Counted from the stretch's first letter, positions 16,634-27,900 are shown. The stretch: DNA of 64,000 nt from an uncultured Clostridia bacterium (GCA_947627665.1 CANQWX010000001.1:1-64000), one strand, 5' to 3'. Numbers and translations are program-made. Notes: generated by a model not told the origin, from the sequence alone.

Positions 16634-18126
16634 AGATCGTTATGCTGCCGCTCGACGAGCGGCCCTGCAACTATTACTACCCGCAGATCATGCCCAAGGC
16701 GGACTATGAGTTAAAGCTCCCGCCCAAGGAGATCATGGGGGACAAAAAGACCCCGGGAGACACCGAAAAGATCGCCGCGTGGCTGCTCGAAAACATCGGG
16801 GACGCCGACGCCTGCGTGCTCTCCCTCGACACCCTCATCTACGGCGGCATCGTGCCCTCGCGGCTGCACGAATTGCCCCTTGGGGAACTTCTCCGCCGCG
16901 CGCGCCTGGTGGAAGAACTGCGGCGGATCAATCCCCGTATGCAGTTTTATGTGTTCCAGCTCATCATGCGCTGTCCCGATTACTCCCTCTCGGACGAGGA
17001 GCCTGACTATTACGACATTTGCGGGAGGGAGATCCACCTCTTCGGCAGATATACCCACCTCGAAAAGCTCGGCAAGCTCACCGACGGGGAGCGGGAGGAC
17101 ATGGAGCGGGTCAGGGAAAAGGCAGCGCCCTATCTCGGGGACTACCTCGCCCGCCGCGACAAGAACCTCGCCGTGCTCGAACACAATTTGCAATATATCC
17201 GCGACGGCGTCGTGGACTACTTCATCGTCCCGCAGGACGACGCGGCGGTGTACGGCTTTACCGCCATGGACCAGATCCGCATCCGCGCCTTTCTGAAGGA
17301 GAATTCCCTCCACCTCAAGACCGCCATGTATCCCTCGGCGGACGACACGGGGCTTATCCTCCTCGGCAGGGCGGTCGCCCGCCTGAAGGGCGTTTCTCCC
17401 AAGATTTTCGTGCACTTTGCAAGCACCAAGGCGGAGGGGGTCGTCCCGTGGTTCGAGGACAGGGCCATCGGCGAAACGGTCAAATATCATATCCTCGCGG
17501 TGGGCGGCGTGCAGGTGTATTCCCTGCCCGAGGCGGACATCGCGCTCTGTATCAACATGGGTTCCTGCATGTATCACGACACCGACCCCGCCTATGTGCA
17601 GGCCTACGACATCGACCGCAATCTCGGCGAATTCGTCCGTTTCATCGGGTACGCCCTCGGCTGCGGCAAGATCGTGGCGGTGGGGGACGTCGCCGCCTGC
17701 AACGGCAGCGACCTCGAACTTTTGCGCCTGCTTGGAAGCGAGGGGCTTCTTTTGAAGCTCCACGCCTACGCGGGCTGGAACACTTCGAGCAACACCATCG
17801 GCACCGCGGTGTGCCAGAGCGTGCTCTATCTGCTCGGCGGGGACGACGAGGGACGCATTTCCTTCCTGCTCCACCGCTACTATGAGGACGCGGCGTACAT
17901 GGGCTTTGTGCGGCAGGACGTCACCGCGCGCCTCCTCCCCGCGATGGGGCTGGATTATTTCCACGCGGACGGCGAAGAGGGAAAAGTCGCCGCCGCCGTA
18001 CGGGAGGGGATCGTGCGCTACATGCGGGAAAATTTCCCCGCGCTCGCCGCGGAGGTCAAGGACGTACACATCCGCATGCCGTGGCGCAGAATGTTTGAAA
18101 CGGAGGTAAAACTCGAACGCAAATGA
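16624..18126 (+). CDS. DUF4127 family protein, copy 1
   Basis: MLPLDERPCNYYYPQIMPKADY...SLDTLIYGGIVPSRLH...AYAGWNTSSNTIG. Confidence 0.85.
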   Translation: MEMKIVMLPLDERPCNYYYPQIMPKADYELKLPPKEIMGDKKTPGDTEKIAAWLLENIGDADACVLSLDTLIYGGIVPSRLHELPLGELLRRARLVEELRRINPRMQFYVFQLIMRCPDYSLSDEEPDYYDICGREIHLFGRYTHLEKLGKLTDGEREDMERVREKAAPYLGDYLARRDKNLAVLEHNLQYIRDGVVDYFIVPQDDAAVYGFTAMDQIRIRAFLKENSLHLKTAMYPSADDTGLILLGRAVARLKGVSPKIFVHFASTKAEGVVPWFEDRAIGETVKYHILAVGGVQVYSLPEADIALCINMGSCMYHDTDPAYVQAYDIDRNLGEFVRFIGYALGCGKIVAVGDVAACNGSDLELLRLLGSEGLLLKLHAYAGWNTSSNTIGTAVCQSVLYLLGGDDEGRISFLLHRYYEDAAYMGFVRQDVTARLLPAMGLDYFHADGEEGKVAAAVREGIVRYMRENFPALAAEVKDVHIRMPWRRMFETEVKLERK

Positions 18127-18959
18127 AACTCGGCGTAGACATCGGCGGCACCACGGTCAAGGGGGCGCTGCTCGACGGTTTGCACTTTCTCCGCGAGCGG
18201 GAGGCGCCCACCCGCGGCAGGGAGGGGAGAGAAGCGATCCTGACCTCCCTCTTTTCCGTTCTGGACGCACTTCTGGAAGGGGGGGAGAAGGTCGAAAAGA
18301 TCGGCGTTTCCTCTGCGGGAAATATCGACCCGTATCGCGGGATCTGCGTGTATGCGACCGATAATCTCCGCGGCTGGACGGGCATGGACATCAAGGGCGT
18401 GCTCGAGAGCCGCTACCGCGTCCCCGTGCAGGCGGACAACGACGCGGTGTGCGCCCTCAAGGGGGAACTTCTCTTCTGCCCCGGAAAGCGGAACGTCACC
18501 ATGCTCACCTTCGGTACGGGGGTGGGCGGCGCGAGCCTCGTGGACGGGGAGATCGTGCGCGGCGCCTGTTTCGACGGCGCGCGCTGGGGGCACGTCACCC
18601 TCGTCGAAGGCGGGCGGCAGTGCTCGTGCGGGAAGCGCGGCTGCGCGGAGAGCTATCTCTCGGCGACGGCGCTCCTTGCCCGCGGCAGGGAAACGATCCC
18701 CGCGCTGAAAAGCGCCAAACAGCTCTTCGGGCTGTATGCGGAGGGGAATGCCGCCGCAGGGGAAGTCCTGCGCGAATTCGGCGTCTATCTCAACCGCCTG
18801 CTCGATATCATCCGCGCGGAAGTGCGCCCCGAATGTATCCTGCTCGGCGGCGGCATGGCGCAGTCGGAGGAGATCATTTTATCGCTCATCGAAAAGAAAA
18901 CGGACATCGCCTTTGCCCGCCTGAAAAACCGCGCGGGCATCGTGGGCGCCTGTCTTTGA
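18123..18959 (+). CDS. ROK family sugar kinase
   Basis: LGVDIGGTTVKGALL...DNDAVCALKGE...TFGTGVGGA...CSCGKRGCAE zinc motif. Confidence 0.9.
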   Translation: MKLGVDIGGTTVKGALLDGLHFLREREAPTRGREGREAILTSLFSVLDALLEGGEKVEKIGVSSAGNIDPYRGICVYATDNLRGWTGMDIKGVLESRYRVPVQADNDAVCALKGELLFCPGKRNVTMLTFGTGVGGASLVDGEIVRGACFDGARWGHVTLVEGGRQCSCGKRGCAESYLSATALLARGRETIPALKSAKQLFGLYAEGNAAAGEVLREFGVYLNRLLDIIRAEVRPECILLGGGMAQSEEIILSLIEKKTDIAFARLKNRAGIVGACL

Positions 18960-18968
18960 GGAGAAACT

Positions 18969-20819
18969 ATGAAATTCAACATTCTTTCCGCGGACCTGAA
19001 AAGGGCGGCGGCGGAGCTTGCCCCCTGCGGGATCGAGCTTGGCGGGGAGGTCCCCGTCGAATGCAGGGAGGGAGCCTTCCAGATCGAATATAACGGCGGA
19101 CGGGTCGTGATCTCCGTGGAGAAGCGGGTGGAATTTTTCTACGCGCTCAAGCTGCTCTCGGACGAGGGCCTGCCGCGGGAGGGCGCGCCGATCGTCCCGA
19201 AGAGCAATTTTGGCGACCTCACCTACATGCTCGACTGTTCCCGCAACGCCGTGCCCCAAATGGATACCTTGAAGGAGCTGATCCGCCATCTTGCGGTGCT
19301 CGGCTACACCAGCCTCGGGCTGTACATGGAGGACACCTTCGCCGTGGAGGGATATCCCTACTTCGGCTATCTGCGCACCCCCTTCACGGGGGAGGAGATC
19401 CGCGAGGCGGACAAATATTGCAAGCAGTTCGGCATCGAGCTTGTGCCCTATATCCAGACGCTCGCCCATTTCAACACCCTCACCCGCCACTACGCGATGG
19501 GGCACCTGTTCGACACGGGGGACATCCTGCTTGCGGGCGACGGGGAAGTGTACCGCTTTCTCGAGGCGCTCATTTCGGCGTGCGCGCGGTATTTCAGCTC
19601 CCGCAACATCAACATCGGCATGGACGAGGCGTACATGCTCGGACGGGGACGCTATCTCGACCTTCACGGCTGCCGCTCCCGCTTTGAGATCATGGCGGAG
19701 CACCTGAAACGGGTGGTGGAGATCTGCCGCAAATACGGGTTCGAAGCGCCCATGATGTGGTCGGATATGTTCTTCTCGCAGGCGATGAGCGCGCAGTACG
19801 GCGGCGACCTGCCCGCAAATGTCGCTGAGAGCCTGCCCGGAAATGTCGAGCTGATCTATTGGGACTACTGCTCCACCGACGAAAAGCATTACAGCGAAAT
19901 GATGAAGAAGCACCGCGTGTTCCGCAACCCCGTCGGCTTTGCGGGGGGCGCGTGGAAGTGGCTGGGCTTTACGCCCGACAACCGCTATTCCCTCGCCGCC
20001 TCCGCCGCGGCGGTGCGCGCCTGCGTCAAAAACAAGATCGGCCGCTTCGTCGTCACGGGCTGGGGGGACAACGGCGCCGAATGCTCGGTGTTTTCCAGCC
20101 TTCCCGCCATCTTCTATTGCTCCCGCGCGCGCTACGGGAAATTCGCGGTGAACGCCGCCTGCAAGCGCAGCTTCCGCAACCTCACGGGGGTGCGGTTCGA
20201 GGACTTCATGGCCCTCGACCTCTGCAACCGCGTCACGCGGAACGACGACGTGGAGGAGAAGAACAGCGCGAACAAGTACCTTCTCTTCAACGACGTGCTG
20301 CTCGGCACGCTCGACACCACGGTATGGGAGGGCGTGGGGGAATTGTACGAAGAGCACGCCCGCACGCTGCGCGCCGCCGAAAAGAGGGCGGGCAGATGGC
20401 AATATCTCTTTGAAACGCAGTACCGTCTGGCGCGTACCCTTGCCCTCAAAGCGGACATGGGGATAAGGCTGCGCAAAGCCTATCAGGCGGGCGACCGCGA
20501 ACGGCTTGCGCGCTGCCGGATGGAGCTGAAAGAGCTTCTCAAACGCGTCGCTGCCCTCTACGGCGCCTTCTCCGCCCAGTGGGAGAGGGAGAACCGCGCC
20601 AACGGGTTCGACGTGCAGGACATCCGCTTCGGCGCGCTCGAACGGCGCGTCCAAACCGCGCTCCGCAAGCTCGGCGCCTACCTGACGGACGGCACGCCCG
20701 TCCCCGAGCTGGGCGAAAAGCTGCTCGACTTCATGGGGCACGGTAACGATTTCGAGATCGACCCCGACCAGTGCGAATGGCGCTGGCGGCGCATGACTTC
20801 GGTCAATGTCAACGAATAA
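18969..20819 (+). CDS. Glycoside hydrolase family 20-like (beta-N-acetylhexosaminidase)
   Basis: MLDCSRNAVPQMDTLKELIRHLAVLGYTSLGLYMEDTF...NINIGMDEAYMLGRG. Confidence 0.78.
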   Translation: MKFNILSADLKRAAAELAPCGIELGGEVPVECREGAFQIEYNGGRVVISVEKRVEFFYALKLLSDEGLPREGAPIVPKSNFGDLTYMLDCSRNAVPQMDTLKELIRHLAVLGYTSLGLYMEDTFAVEGYPYFGYLRTPFTGEEIREADKYCKQFGIELVPYIQTLAHFNTLTRHYAMGHLFDTGDILLAGDGEVYRFLEALISACARYFSSRNINIGMDEAYMLGRGRYLDLHGCRSRFEIMAEHLKRVVEICRKYGFEAPMMWSDMFFSQAMSAQYGGDLPANVAESLPGNVELIYWDYCSTDEKHYSEMMKKHRVFRNPVGFAGGAWKWLGFTPDNRYSLAASAAAVRACVKNKIGRFVVTGWGDNGAECSVFSSLPAIFYCSRARYGKFAVNAACKRSFRNLTGVRFEDFMALDLCNRVTRNDDVEEKNSANKYLLFNDVLLGTLDTTVWEGVGELYEEHARTLRAAEKRAGRWQYLFETQYRLARTLALKADMGIRLRKAYQAGDRERLARCRMELKELLKRVAALYGAFSAQWERENRANGFDVQDIRFGALERRVQTALRKLGAYLTDGTPVPELGEKLLDFMGHGNDFEIDPDQCEWRWRRMTSVNVNE

Positions 20820-20829
20820 AGGAGAAAAT

Positions 20830-22815
20830 ATGAAATACCGTTTCGGACATCCCTTTCCCACGGATGCGGTCATCCGCAAAGTAGCCCTCTCGTCGGGCGC
20901 GCCCGCGCACTTTTCCCTCTCGCGGGAGGGGGAGCTTGTCACCCTCTCCTATCCGCTTGCGGAAGAGGACGCCGTCTACGGATTGGGCGAACAGATGCGC
21001 GGGATCAACAAGCGGGGCTGGCACTACGAGAGCTGGAACCTCGACGATCCCATCCACCACGAGGGCAGGACGAGCCTCTACGGCGCCCATAACTTCTTCC
21101 TCGTCTGGGGGAAGGAATGCTTCGGCGCCTTCCTCGATTGCGCGGGCAGGGTGGAGTACGACGTCGGCTTTACCGACCGCAACCTCTTTACTGTCAAGGC
21201 GAAAGATTTCGACCTCTATCTCTTCGAGGGGGACAGCCCGTCCGCCATCGTCAGAGAGTTCCGCGCCCTCATCGGCAGGAGCTACATCCCCCCCAAGTGG
21301 GCGTTCGGTTTTGCGCAGTCCCGCTGGGGGTACAAGAACGAGGCGGACATCCGCGAGGTGTACGAAGAATACCGAAAGGCGGGGCTTCCGCTCGATATGC
21401 TCTTCCTCGACATCGACTACATGGAGCGCTTCAAGGACTTCACGGTGGACAAGACCCGCTTCCCCGACCTCAAGGCCTTTGCCGCGGAGATGAAGCAAAA
21501 GAACATCCACCTCGTGCCCATCATCGACGCGGCGGTCAAGGTAGAAGAGGGGTACCCCGTGTACGACGAGGGGATCCAAAAGGGGTATTTTTGCAAGGAC
21601 GCGTCGGGCAGCCCCTTCGTCGTGGGCGTGTGGCCGGGCAACAGCGTTTTGCCCGATATGCTCAACCCCGCGGCGCGCAAGTGGTTCGGCTCCCGCTATC
21701 GGGTCCTGCTCGACATGGGCATCGAGGGCTTCTGGAACGACATGAACGAGCCTGTCCTCTTCTATTCGCAGGAGCGGCTCCAAGACGCCCTTCGGATCGC
21801 CTCGGAAACGAAGGAGATCACCTGCCTTGCCGACTACGAGCGGGTGAGCCATACCTTCTTCGGCCTGCAAAACAACGACGGGGATTACCGCGCCTTCTAC
21901 CACGAAACGGAGAACGGGCGCGTCGTGCACGAAGCGGTGCACAACCTCTACGGCTACAACATGACGCGCGCCGCGGCGGAGTACTTTGCGGAGTACGCGC
22001 CCGGCAAGCGCTTTCTCCTTTTCTCCCGCTCCTCCTGCGTCGGTATGCACCGCTACGGCGGGATCTGGACGGGGGACAACAGCGCATGGTGGTCCCACCT
22101 TCTGCTCAACCTGCAACAGCTCCCCGGGCTGAACATGTGCGGCTTCCTGTTCGCGGGCGCCGATTTAGGCGGATTCGGCGGGAGCACGACGGAGGAACTG
22201 CTCCTCCGCTGGCTTGCGCTCGGCGTGTTCGTGCCCCTCATGCGCAACCATTCCAACCTCGGTTCCCGTCCGCAGGAGTGCTACCGCTTTACGAGGACGG
22301 ACGTATTCCGCAACCTTCTCGGCATACGGTATTCGCTCTTGCCCTATCTGTACAGTGAATTCGTGCGCTGCGCGTTCGAAAACGACATGCTCTTCCGGCC
22401 GCTCGCCTTCGCCTATCCCGACGACGTGCGCGCAAGGACGGTGGAGGACCAGCTCCTCGTGGGCGGCAGCCTCATGATCGCCCCCGTCTATACCCAGAAC
22501 GCCAAGGGCAGATACGTCTACCTGCCCGAACGGATGAAACTCATCCGCATGAAGGCGGGCGACCGCTTCACCGAACAGACGCTCGAAAAGGGGGAATATT
22601 ATATCCCCGTTTCCACGGAGGAAGTGGTGTTCTTTTTGCGCTGCGGCAAGGTCCTGCCCCTCGCAAGACCCGCCCTGAACACCGCCTCGCTCGACGACAA
22701 AAACCTGACATGGGTGAAGTTTATCGAAAGACCCACGGCGTTCACGCTCGTCCGCGACGGCGGGACGTCGCAGATACGGAAGGAGGACTTCGAAACCGTT
22801 CTCGTGGAGCCATGA
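20830..22815 (+). CDS. Glycoside hydrolase family 31, copy 1
   Basis: WAFGFAQSRWGYKNEADIREV...GIEGFWNDMNEPVLF...GADLGGFGG. Confidence 0.9.
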   Translation: MKYRFGHPFPTDAVIRKVALSSGAPAHFSLSREGELVTLSYPLAEEDAVYGLGEQMRGINKRGWHYESWNLDDPIHHEGRTSLYGAHNFFLVWGKECFGAFLDCAGRVEYDVGFTDRNLFTVKAKDFDLYLFEGDSPSAIVREFRALIGRSYIPPKWAFGFAQSRWGYKNEADIREVYEEYRKAGLPLDMLFLDIDYMERFKDFTVDKTRFPDLKAFAAEMKQKNIHLVPIIDAAVKVEEGYPVYDEGIQKGYFCKDASGSPFVVGVWPGNSVLPDMLNPAARKWFGSRYRVLLDMGIEGFWNDMNEPVLFYSQERLQDALRIASETKEITCLADYERVSHTFFGLQNNDGDYRAFYHETENGRVVHEAVHNLYGYNMTRAAAEYFAEYAPGKRFLLFSRSSCVGMHRYGGIWTGDNSAWWSHLLLNLQQLPGLNMCGFLFAGADLGGFGGSTTEELLLRWLALGVFVPLMRNHSNLGSRPQECYRFTRTDVFRNLLGIRYSLLPYLYSEFVRCAFENDMLFRPLAFAYPDDVRARTVEDQLLVGGSLMIAPVYTQNAKGRYVYLPERMKLIRMKAGDRFTEQTLEKGEYYIPVSTEEVVFFLRCGKVLPLARPALNTASLDDKNLTWVKFIERPTAFTLVRDGGTSQIRKEDFETVLVEP

Positions 22816-22816
22816 C

Positions 22817-23596
22817 ATGAAAGCCGTACCGACCATTACGACAACCGAACAGCTGCGGGCATTCGCGCGCGGGCTGGACGTCCCGCGGGAGGCCGTGGAA
22901 CAGCTTGTCTATGAGGAGGGGATCGAAGGGCTTGTCCGCCTGCTCAACGACCCGCTCCGCGCCGAGGAGGGAACGGACGAGCTGCACGAATTGCTGACGC
23001 CCGACGAGGACGGCTTCCGCATGCTCTCCGCCATGCTCCGCGCGGCGGCGACGGCTCCCGTTGCGGAGGGGCTTCCCGAAGGGGTCTACGAGGCCACCAT
23101 GCGCGTCTTCGGCAGGTTCGTGCGGGAAAATCTCGCCAGCTTCGGCCGCTACGGTTTCGACCGCTGGTTCTGGACGTGGCGGCAGACCTCGGGGCTGCTC
23201 GTGCGCATCGGTTCGCTCGAATACGAGAGGACGGACGAGGGGATCTCCATGCACATCCCCTCGGACGCGGATCTGAGCCGTGCCGCGGTGCTCGCCTCGG
23301 TGCGGGAAGCAAAGCGCGCGCTCGGCGGCGGGAACTACTACTGCCGCTCGTGGATGCTCTCCCATAAGCTGAAAAAGCTGCTGCCCGAAGGCTCCAACGT
23401 GCGCGGTTTCCGCGACCTGTTCCGCAAATTCGAATACTTTCCCGACGACGCGGGCTACAAATTGTGGGTGTTCAAAAACCCCGATCTCGCGCCCGAGGAC
23501 TTCCCCGAGGACACCTCCTTGCAGCGGAATATGAAAAATTTTGTGCTTCATGGCGGAAAAGTGGGAGCATCTCACGGTTTTCTACGCGATTTTTGA
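22817..23596 (+). CDS. Acyltransferase (GNAT-associated/DUF5596-like) domain protein
   Basis: ISMHIPSDADLSRAAV...YYCRSWMLSHKLKKLLPEGSNVRGFRDLF pattern. Confidence 0.55.
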   Translation: MKAVPTITTTEQLRAFARGLDVPREAVEQLVYEEGIEGLVRLLNDPLRAEEGTDELHELLTPDEDGFRMLSAMLRAAATAPVAEGLPEGVYEATMRVFGRFVRENLASFGRYGFDRWFWTWRQTSGLLVRIGSLEYERTDEGISMHIPSDADLSRAAVLASVREAKRALGGGNYYCRSWMLSHKLKKLLPEGSNVRGFRDLFRKFEYFPDDAGYKLWVFKNPDLAPEDFPEDTSLQRNMKNFVLHGGKVGASHGFLRDF

Positions 23597-23643
23597 CGAA
23601 AATTTGCAAAAAAGAGTAATTTTATGCAATAAATCGAGAACGC

Positions 23644-23672
23644 TTGACAAATTGTTTTCCAAGTTTTACAAT
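23644..23672 (+). promoter_or_regulatory. Promoter TTGACA-17-TACAAT
   Basis: Direct reading upstream of RpiR gene. Confidence 0.65.
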
Positions 23673-23748
23673 ACAGTCGTCTATTTCGGCAAAATGCCGT
23701 CATATAGGAAAGAAAAACAACTTGCGGCAGCATAACGGAGGAGAGAAT

Positions 23749-24579
23749 ATGCCGACCAGCATCAACACGAAGATCGCCAACATGCGCGAGGGCAAGCTGA
23801 CCAAGAGCCAGCGCAAATTGCTCGATTATTTCGAAACGGTAGACCACAAACGGCTGATCTACATGTCCATCACCGATCTTGCGGCGGCGACGGGGGTCGC
23901 CGAAGCGACGGTGCTCCGTTTTTGCCGTTCGCTCGGCTTCAACGGCTACCAGGAGTTCCGCCTCAACCTTGCGCAGGGCGTCATCGACATCGGGCACAAG
24001 GAACAGGAGGGGATCGACTACGTCGACGAGATCGCCGAGGCGTACGAAGAGGCGATGAAAAATTGCCGCAAAGTGCTCAAGGGCGACCGCTTGCAGGCCG
24101 CCTACGACATGATCTTCGAGGCGGAGACCATCTGCTGCTTCGGCGTGGGGCATTCCTACCTCGCGGCGCTCGAACTGCACAACCGCCTCATGATGATGGG
24201 ACTACTCACCTATTGCGAGCGGGATACCCACCTCCAGAACGTGCTCATCTCTTCGCGCAGCTCCAGGGACCTCATGATCATCTTCAGCGTGTCGGGCAGC
24301 TCCAAGGACACGGTGGAGGCCGCCGAGCTTGCGCGGGCGTGCGGCATGAAGGTGCTCGTCATCACCAATTACGAAAAATCCCCGCTCACGCGGTATGCCG
24401 ACCTCGTTCTGGCGGCGGCGCCCATGGAGGCGCCCAACCAGCCCGGCGCCATGACGGGCAAGATCATGCAGCTCTTCATGGTGGACGTGCTCTGCACGGG
24501 CATCCATATTTCGGACAAGGCGCGCTTCGACGGCTTCGTCGCCCGCAGCAGCCGTGCCACCGTCAGCAAACTCATCTGA
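23749..24579 (+). CDS. MurR/RpiR family transcriptional regulator (HTH + SIS)
   Basis: LTKSQRKLLDYFETVDHKRLIYMSITDLAAATGVAEATVLRFCRSLGFNGYQEFRLNLAQ; SIS domain. Confidence 0.92.
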   Translation: MPTSINTKIANMREGKLTKSQRKLLDYFETVDHKRLIYMSITDLAAATGVAEATVLRFCRSLGFNGYQEFRLNLAQGVIDIGHKEQEGIDYVDEIAEAYEEAMKNCRKVLKGDRLQAAYDMIFEAETICCFGVGHSYLAALELHNRLMMMGLLTYCERDTHLQNVLISSRSSRDLMIIFSVSGSSKDTVEAAELARACGMKVLVITNYEKSPLTRYADLVLAAAPMEAPNQPGAMTGKIMQLFMVDVLCTGIHISDKARFDGFVARSSRATVSKLI

Positions 24580-24617
24580 CCGCGCCCCCCGCACGGTACC
24601 AACATCATCATAAGCTC

Positions 24618-24646
24618 CGCCCCGCCGCTTCGGCGGGGTTTTTTTG
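24618..24646 (+). terminator. Rho-independent terminator after rpiR-like gene
   Basis: CCCCGCCGCTTCGGCGGGGTTTTTTTG; followed by a second strong hairpin GCGCGCCCTGCCG...CGGCAGGGCGCGC at about 24649-24688. Confidence 0.9.
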
Positions 24647-24798
24647 TGCCGCGCGCCCTGCCGGGTTTGCTTTCGGCAGGGCGCGCGGCGCACGGGAGCG
24701 ATGGGGCCGTTTTGACGCAAAATACAAAAAAATTTTTTTCAAAAGAGCATTATTTTCATAAATTTAATGAATTTCTGTCAAAAATCAAGAAAAAAATA

Positions 24799-24847
24799 AA
24801 AATTTTTTTCAAAACCTATTGACAAAGCGTCATTCTGATAGTACAAT
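24799..24847 (+). promoter_or_regulatory. UP-element-like tract plus promoter TTGACA-17-TACAAT
   Basis: AAAATTTTTTTCAAAACC identical to 13984-14001; TTGACA 24819, TACAAT 24842. Confidence 0.75.
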
Positions 24848-24900
24848 AAAACTACAAAATTTATCCTCGGATCATCATCAAGGGGAAACAGGAGGAATTT

Positions 24901-27900
24901 ATGAAAAAGTGGGCAGCTATCTTGCTCGGGGGCGCGATGTTCGCAACGGCGGTTTCGGGCCTTGCGGCATGCAAGCCGGCGAGCGTGACGCTTCGCGCGG
25001 ATCCGCGTGCGGCAGACGCCTATACGGCTTACGACCACGAGGGCACGCCGGTCGGCTCGTATAAGACGATCGCGGACGCCATCAACGCGACCGTCACCGC
25101 GGACCTCGATTATTTCGAGGACGACGCCGTGCCGAACGCGACGAAGGGCGGCTACGTCACGAGAAAGGACGGCACGCGCCATCTGTTCGAAAACAAGAAG
25201 GGCTATACCGAGAACTACGACGACCAGTACTGGTTCTACGAGGACGGCAACAAACTTGCGGGTTACGACGCATGGGACGAGAACCCGTCCATGACCTTCC
25301 TGCGCAACAACAAGATGGTCGTACATAAAGTAACGGGCTACGGGCTTACCCCCGTGCAGTCGTGGAACGGCTACGGCCTGATCGACGAATACGGCGACGA
25401 GGACACCAAGTCGGACAACCCCGCCAGCTGGGCGCTCGGCACGGCGATCGACGCGGGCGTGATGGTATTCCCGTCGAGCGCGGGCGGTACCGCCACGGGT
25501 ATGTCGCGCGATACTTATAAGATCGACCTCACCGAGATGAGGATCACGCCTCCCTACGACGGGACGGCGGACGAGGTTTACGCCTATCTCGGCTTCTACA
25601 TCTGGACGCCCCAGTATGTGCTTGCCATCGGCATCGGCTGCAACACGAAAACGGGCAAATGGTACGAGTTCCGCGGCACTTCCCGCGACGACTCCTTCTC
25701 CGATGTGGAATACGATCTCGGCGACTGCCTCCTGGAGAGCACGTGGGACGAGAAGAACGGCTGTTTCACGCCCAACGCCAAGGAGCTGGAGATCAGCGTC
25801 CAGACCGTCAAGATGGTCGATGAAGAGTTCGGCGAAGAATATTTCGTTTGCCGGTTCAAAGCCGACATCAGGGGCGGAAAGAAGGACGTGACCCTCAACC
25901 GCCTCATCGACGACGAGCTGATGGCGCCCTACTTCTCCGAGCGGATCCATACGGGCAACGACTTCCTGTTCATCGCGGGCCTTGACATCAAGAATCCCGT
26001 TGCAACGGGCGTGAAAGTCAAGAACGTCGACTATTTCAACGGCGCGAAGCTCGAAGGGCTGTGCGTCACCGAAGCGGGCGTCTACTTCCCCACGGAAGAG
26101 GAGATCTCGGACGACGACTTTACGGAACTCAACCTCGATCCCAACCTCCGCGGCAACACCTACGATTTCCTGCTTGCCAACGACCTTGGCTCCGAGGGCA
26201 ACTACGGTTACACCATCCTTTCCAATTATATGTGTACGACTTACACCGCAAAGGACGGCGCGGACTATTACGACTTCCGCTTTGACGGCGACCCCGTCGG
26301 GGAGACCGAACTCGGCGGCATGCTCAAAGAATACCAGGAGAAGATCGATTCGCTCTCCGCGATGACGGTCGAAAACTATCTCGACTATCTCGCGGCCTAC
26401 GAAGAGGCGGGCAAGTGGTACGGGAAGGACGAAACGCACGAGGATTCCACGCTTGGGGATATGTATCTCAACCTGCTTGACTTCTCAACCTACCTTGCGG
26501 CGAAGGAAGTCTACCTCGACGCGATGCACCTCTCCACCGAGGGACAGGAAGTTCTCAATTCCCTCAACAAGCTCGGCCTTGTCACCGCCACCAATTATCC
26601 CTACCAGGGCTGGACGCGGGACGCCGAACATCAAAACGATCCCATTTTGGGTTGGTTCTGGGAGGAAGCGCAGGAATTCGACCGCATCCGCACCGCACTC
26701 CATGCCCTCGAACAGTCCGAGCAGACGAAGGTGATGAACCTTTACAACTCCGAAAAAGAGGGCAACTTCGAAGATTGGGCAAACGCTTACGACAGCGTCA
26801 AGGCCTATCTCGACAATAGCGATTACACCTCCAAGTCCTATACCGTCGCGGATCTGTTGATGAATGGGAAGGACATCACCTATACGGGCGAAACGGCGCT
26901 CCAGAAACTGCTCGCTGCCGCGTTCCGTATCCGTCAGAACTTCTGGCCGCCCGCATCGACCACGAGCGAAGAACCCTATGTGTTCAACAGCGACAACACC
27001 GATAACTATAAGGCGGCCTTCCACCTGCTCTTCCTCCGCACGAAGATGGAGGAAGCGGGCGTCGAGCTTCCCAAGTTCTTCGAAGACATGCTCGAGCTCA
27101 TCACGAACACCCCTCGTTCGGGGAACTTCATGATGGACTTCGACGAATACCTCTATCCCGTGCTCACGCTTGCGGGCGACATCTACAAGAAAAAGCAGGC
27201 CGGCACTTTTGTATGGTTGGATGAGAACATGGCGGACATCGTCAACGAGTACATGATCGACTTCACGTTCTCGGAAGCGGGCTTTGCCTGGAACTTCACC
27301 AACAACCACGACCTGCGCCATGTCGATACCAACTACGAGCGTTACTTCGGTCTGCCCGATGAAAAGGGGCTGAAACCCAACATACAGTACATCATCGACG
27401 TTGTGACCGAGTGCGATCCCACCGCCGAAGTGGCGGCGAGCGGCATTGCCTTCAAGAAAGAGGTAAAGCCGCTGGAAAACGATCCCACCGCAAACGGTTC
27501 CGAACAGGCAAAGGCGGTTTGGGCAGAGATCGAAAAACTTACCGTGCTCGACGGCTATACCTACAAGGGCTGGACGACGCAGAACGCCGATAAGGCGGGT
27601 TACCTCTACTCCGAGATCGAGGCGTTCCGTGCCCTCGTCGAGAAGAGAGAAGCGCTCACCAACGTCGAAAAGGCGTATGTCAATGCACAGCTCGCTTTGG
27701 CGGCACACGCCGCGCAAAACGCGAATTACAAGGCATGGGAAACGCTTTCCGCCGAAATGGCAACGCTCGAGGAGCATGCGGTTTGGGAAAAGAGCTTCGA
27801 AACCTTTGTAAAGGCGAAGGGAACGGATACCAAGACCTACAAGGCGGATGAGGCGTTGGCGGAACTCATCAGCGCTGCTTACCAGATCAAGACGGTCGGT

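Noticed and set aside
18879-20942. 687-aa minus-strand ORF antisense to the GH20 gene
   Set aside because: Antisense shadow; no domain-like motifs, and the plus-strand GH20 is well supported
24649-24688. Second long palindrome after the RpiR terminator considered as a mobile element end
   Set aside because: Simple GC-rich inverted repeat next to a terminator; more likely a backup terminator-type hairpin
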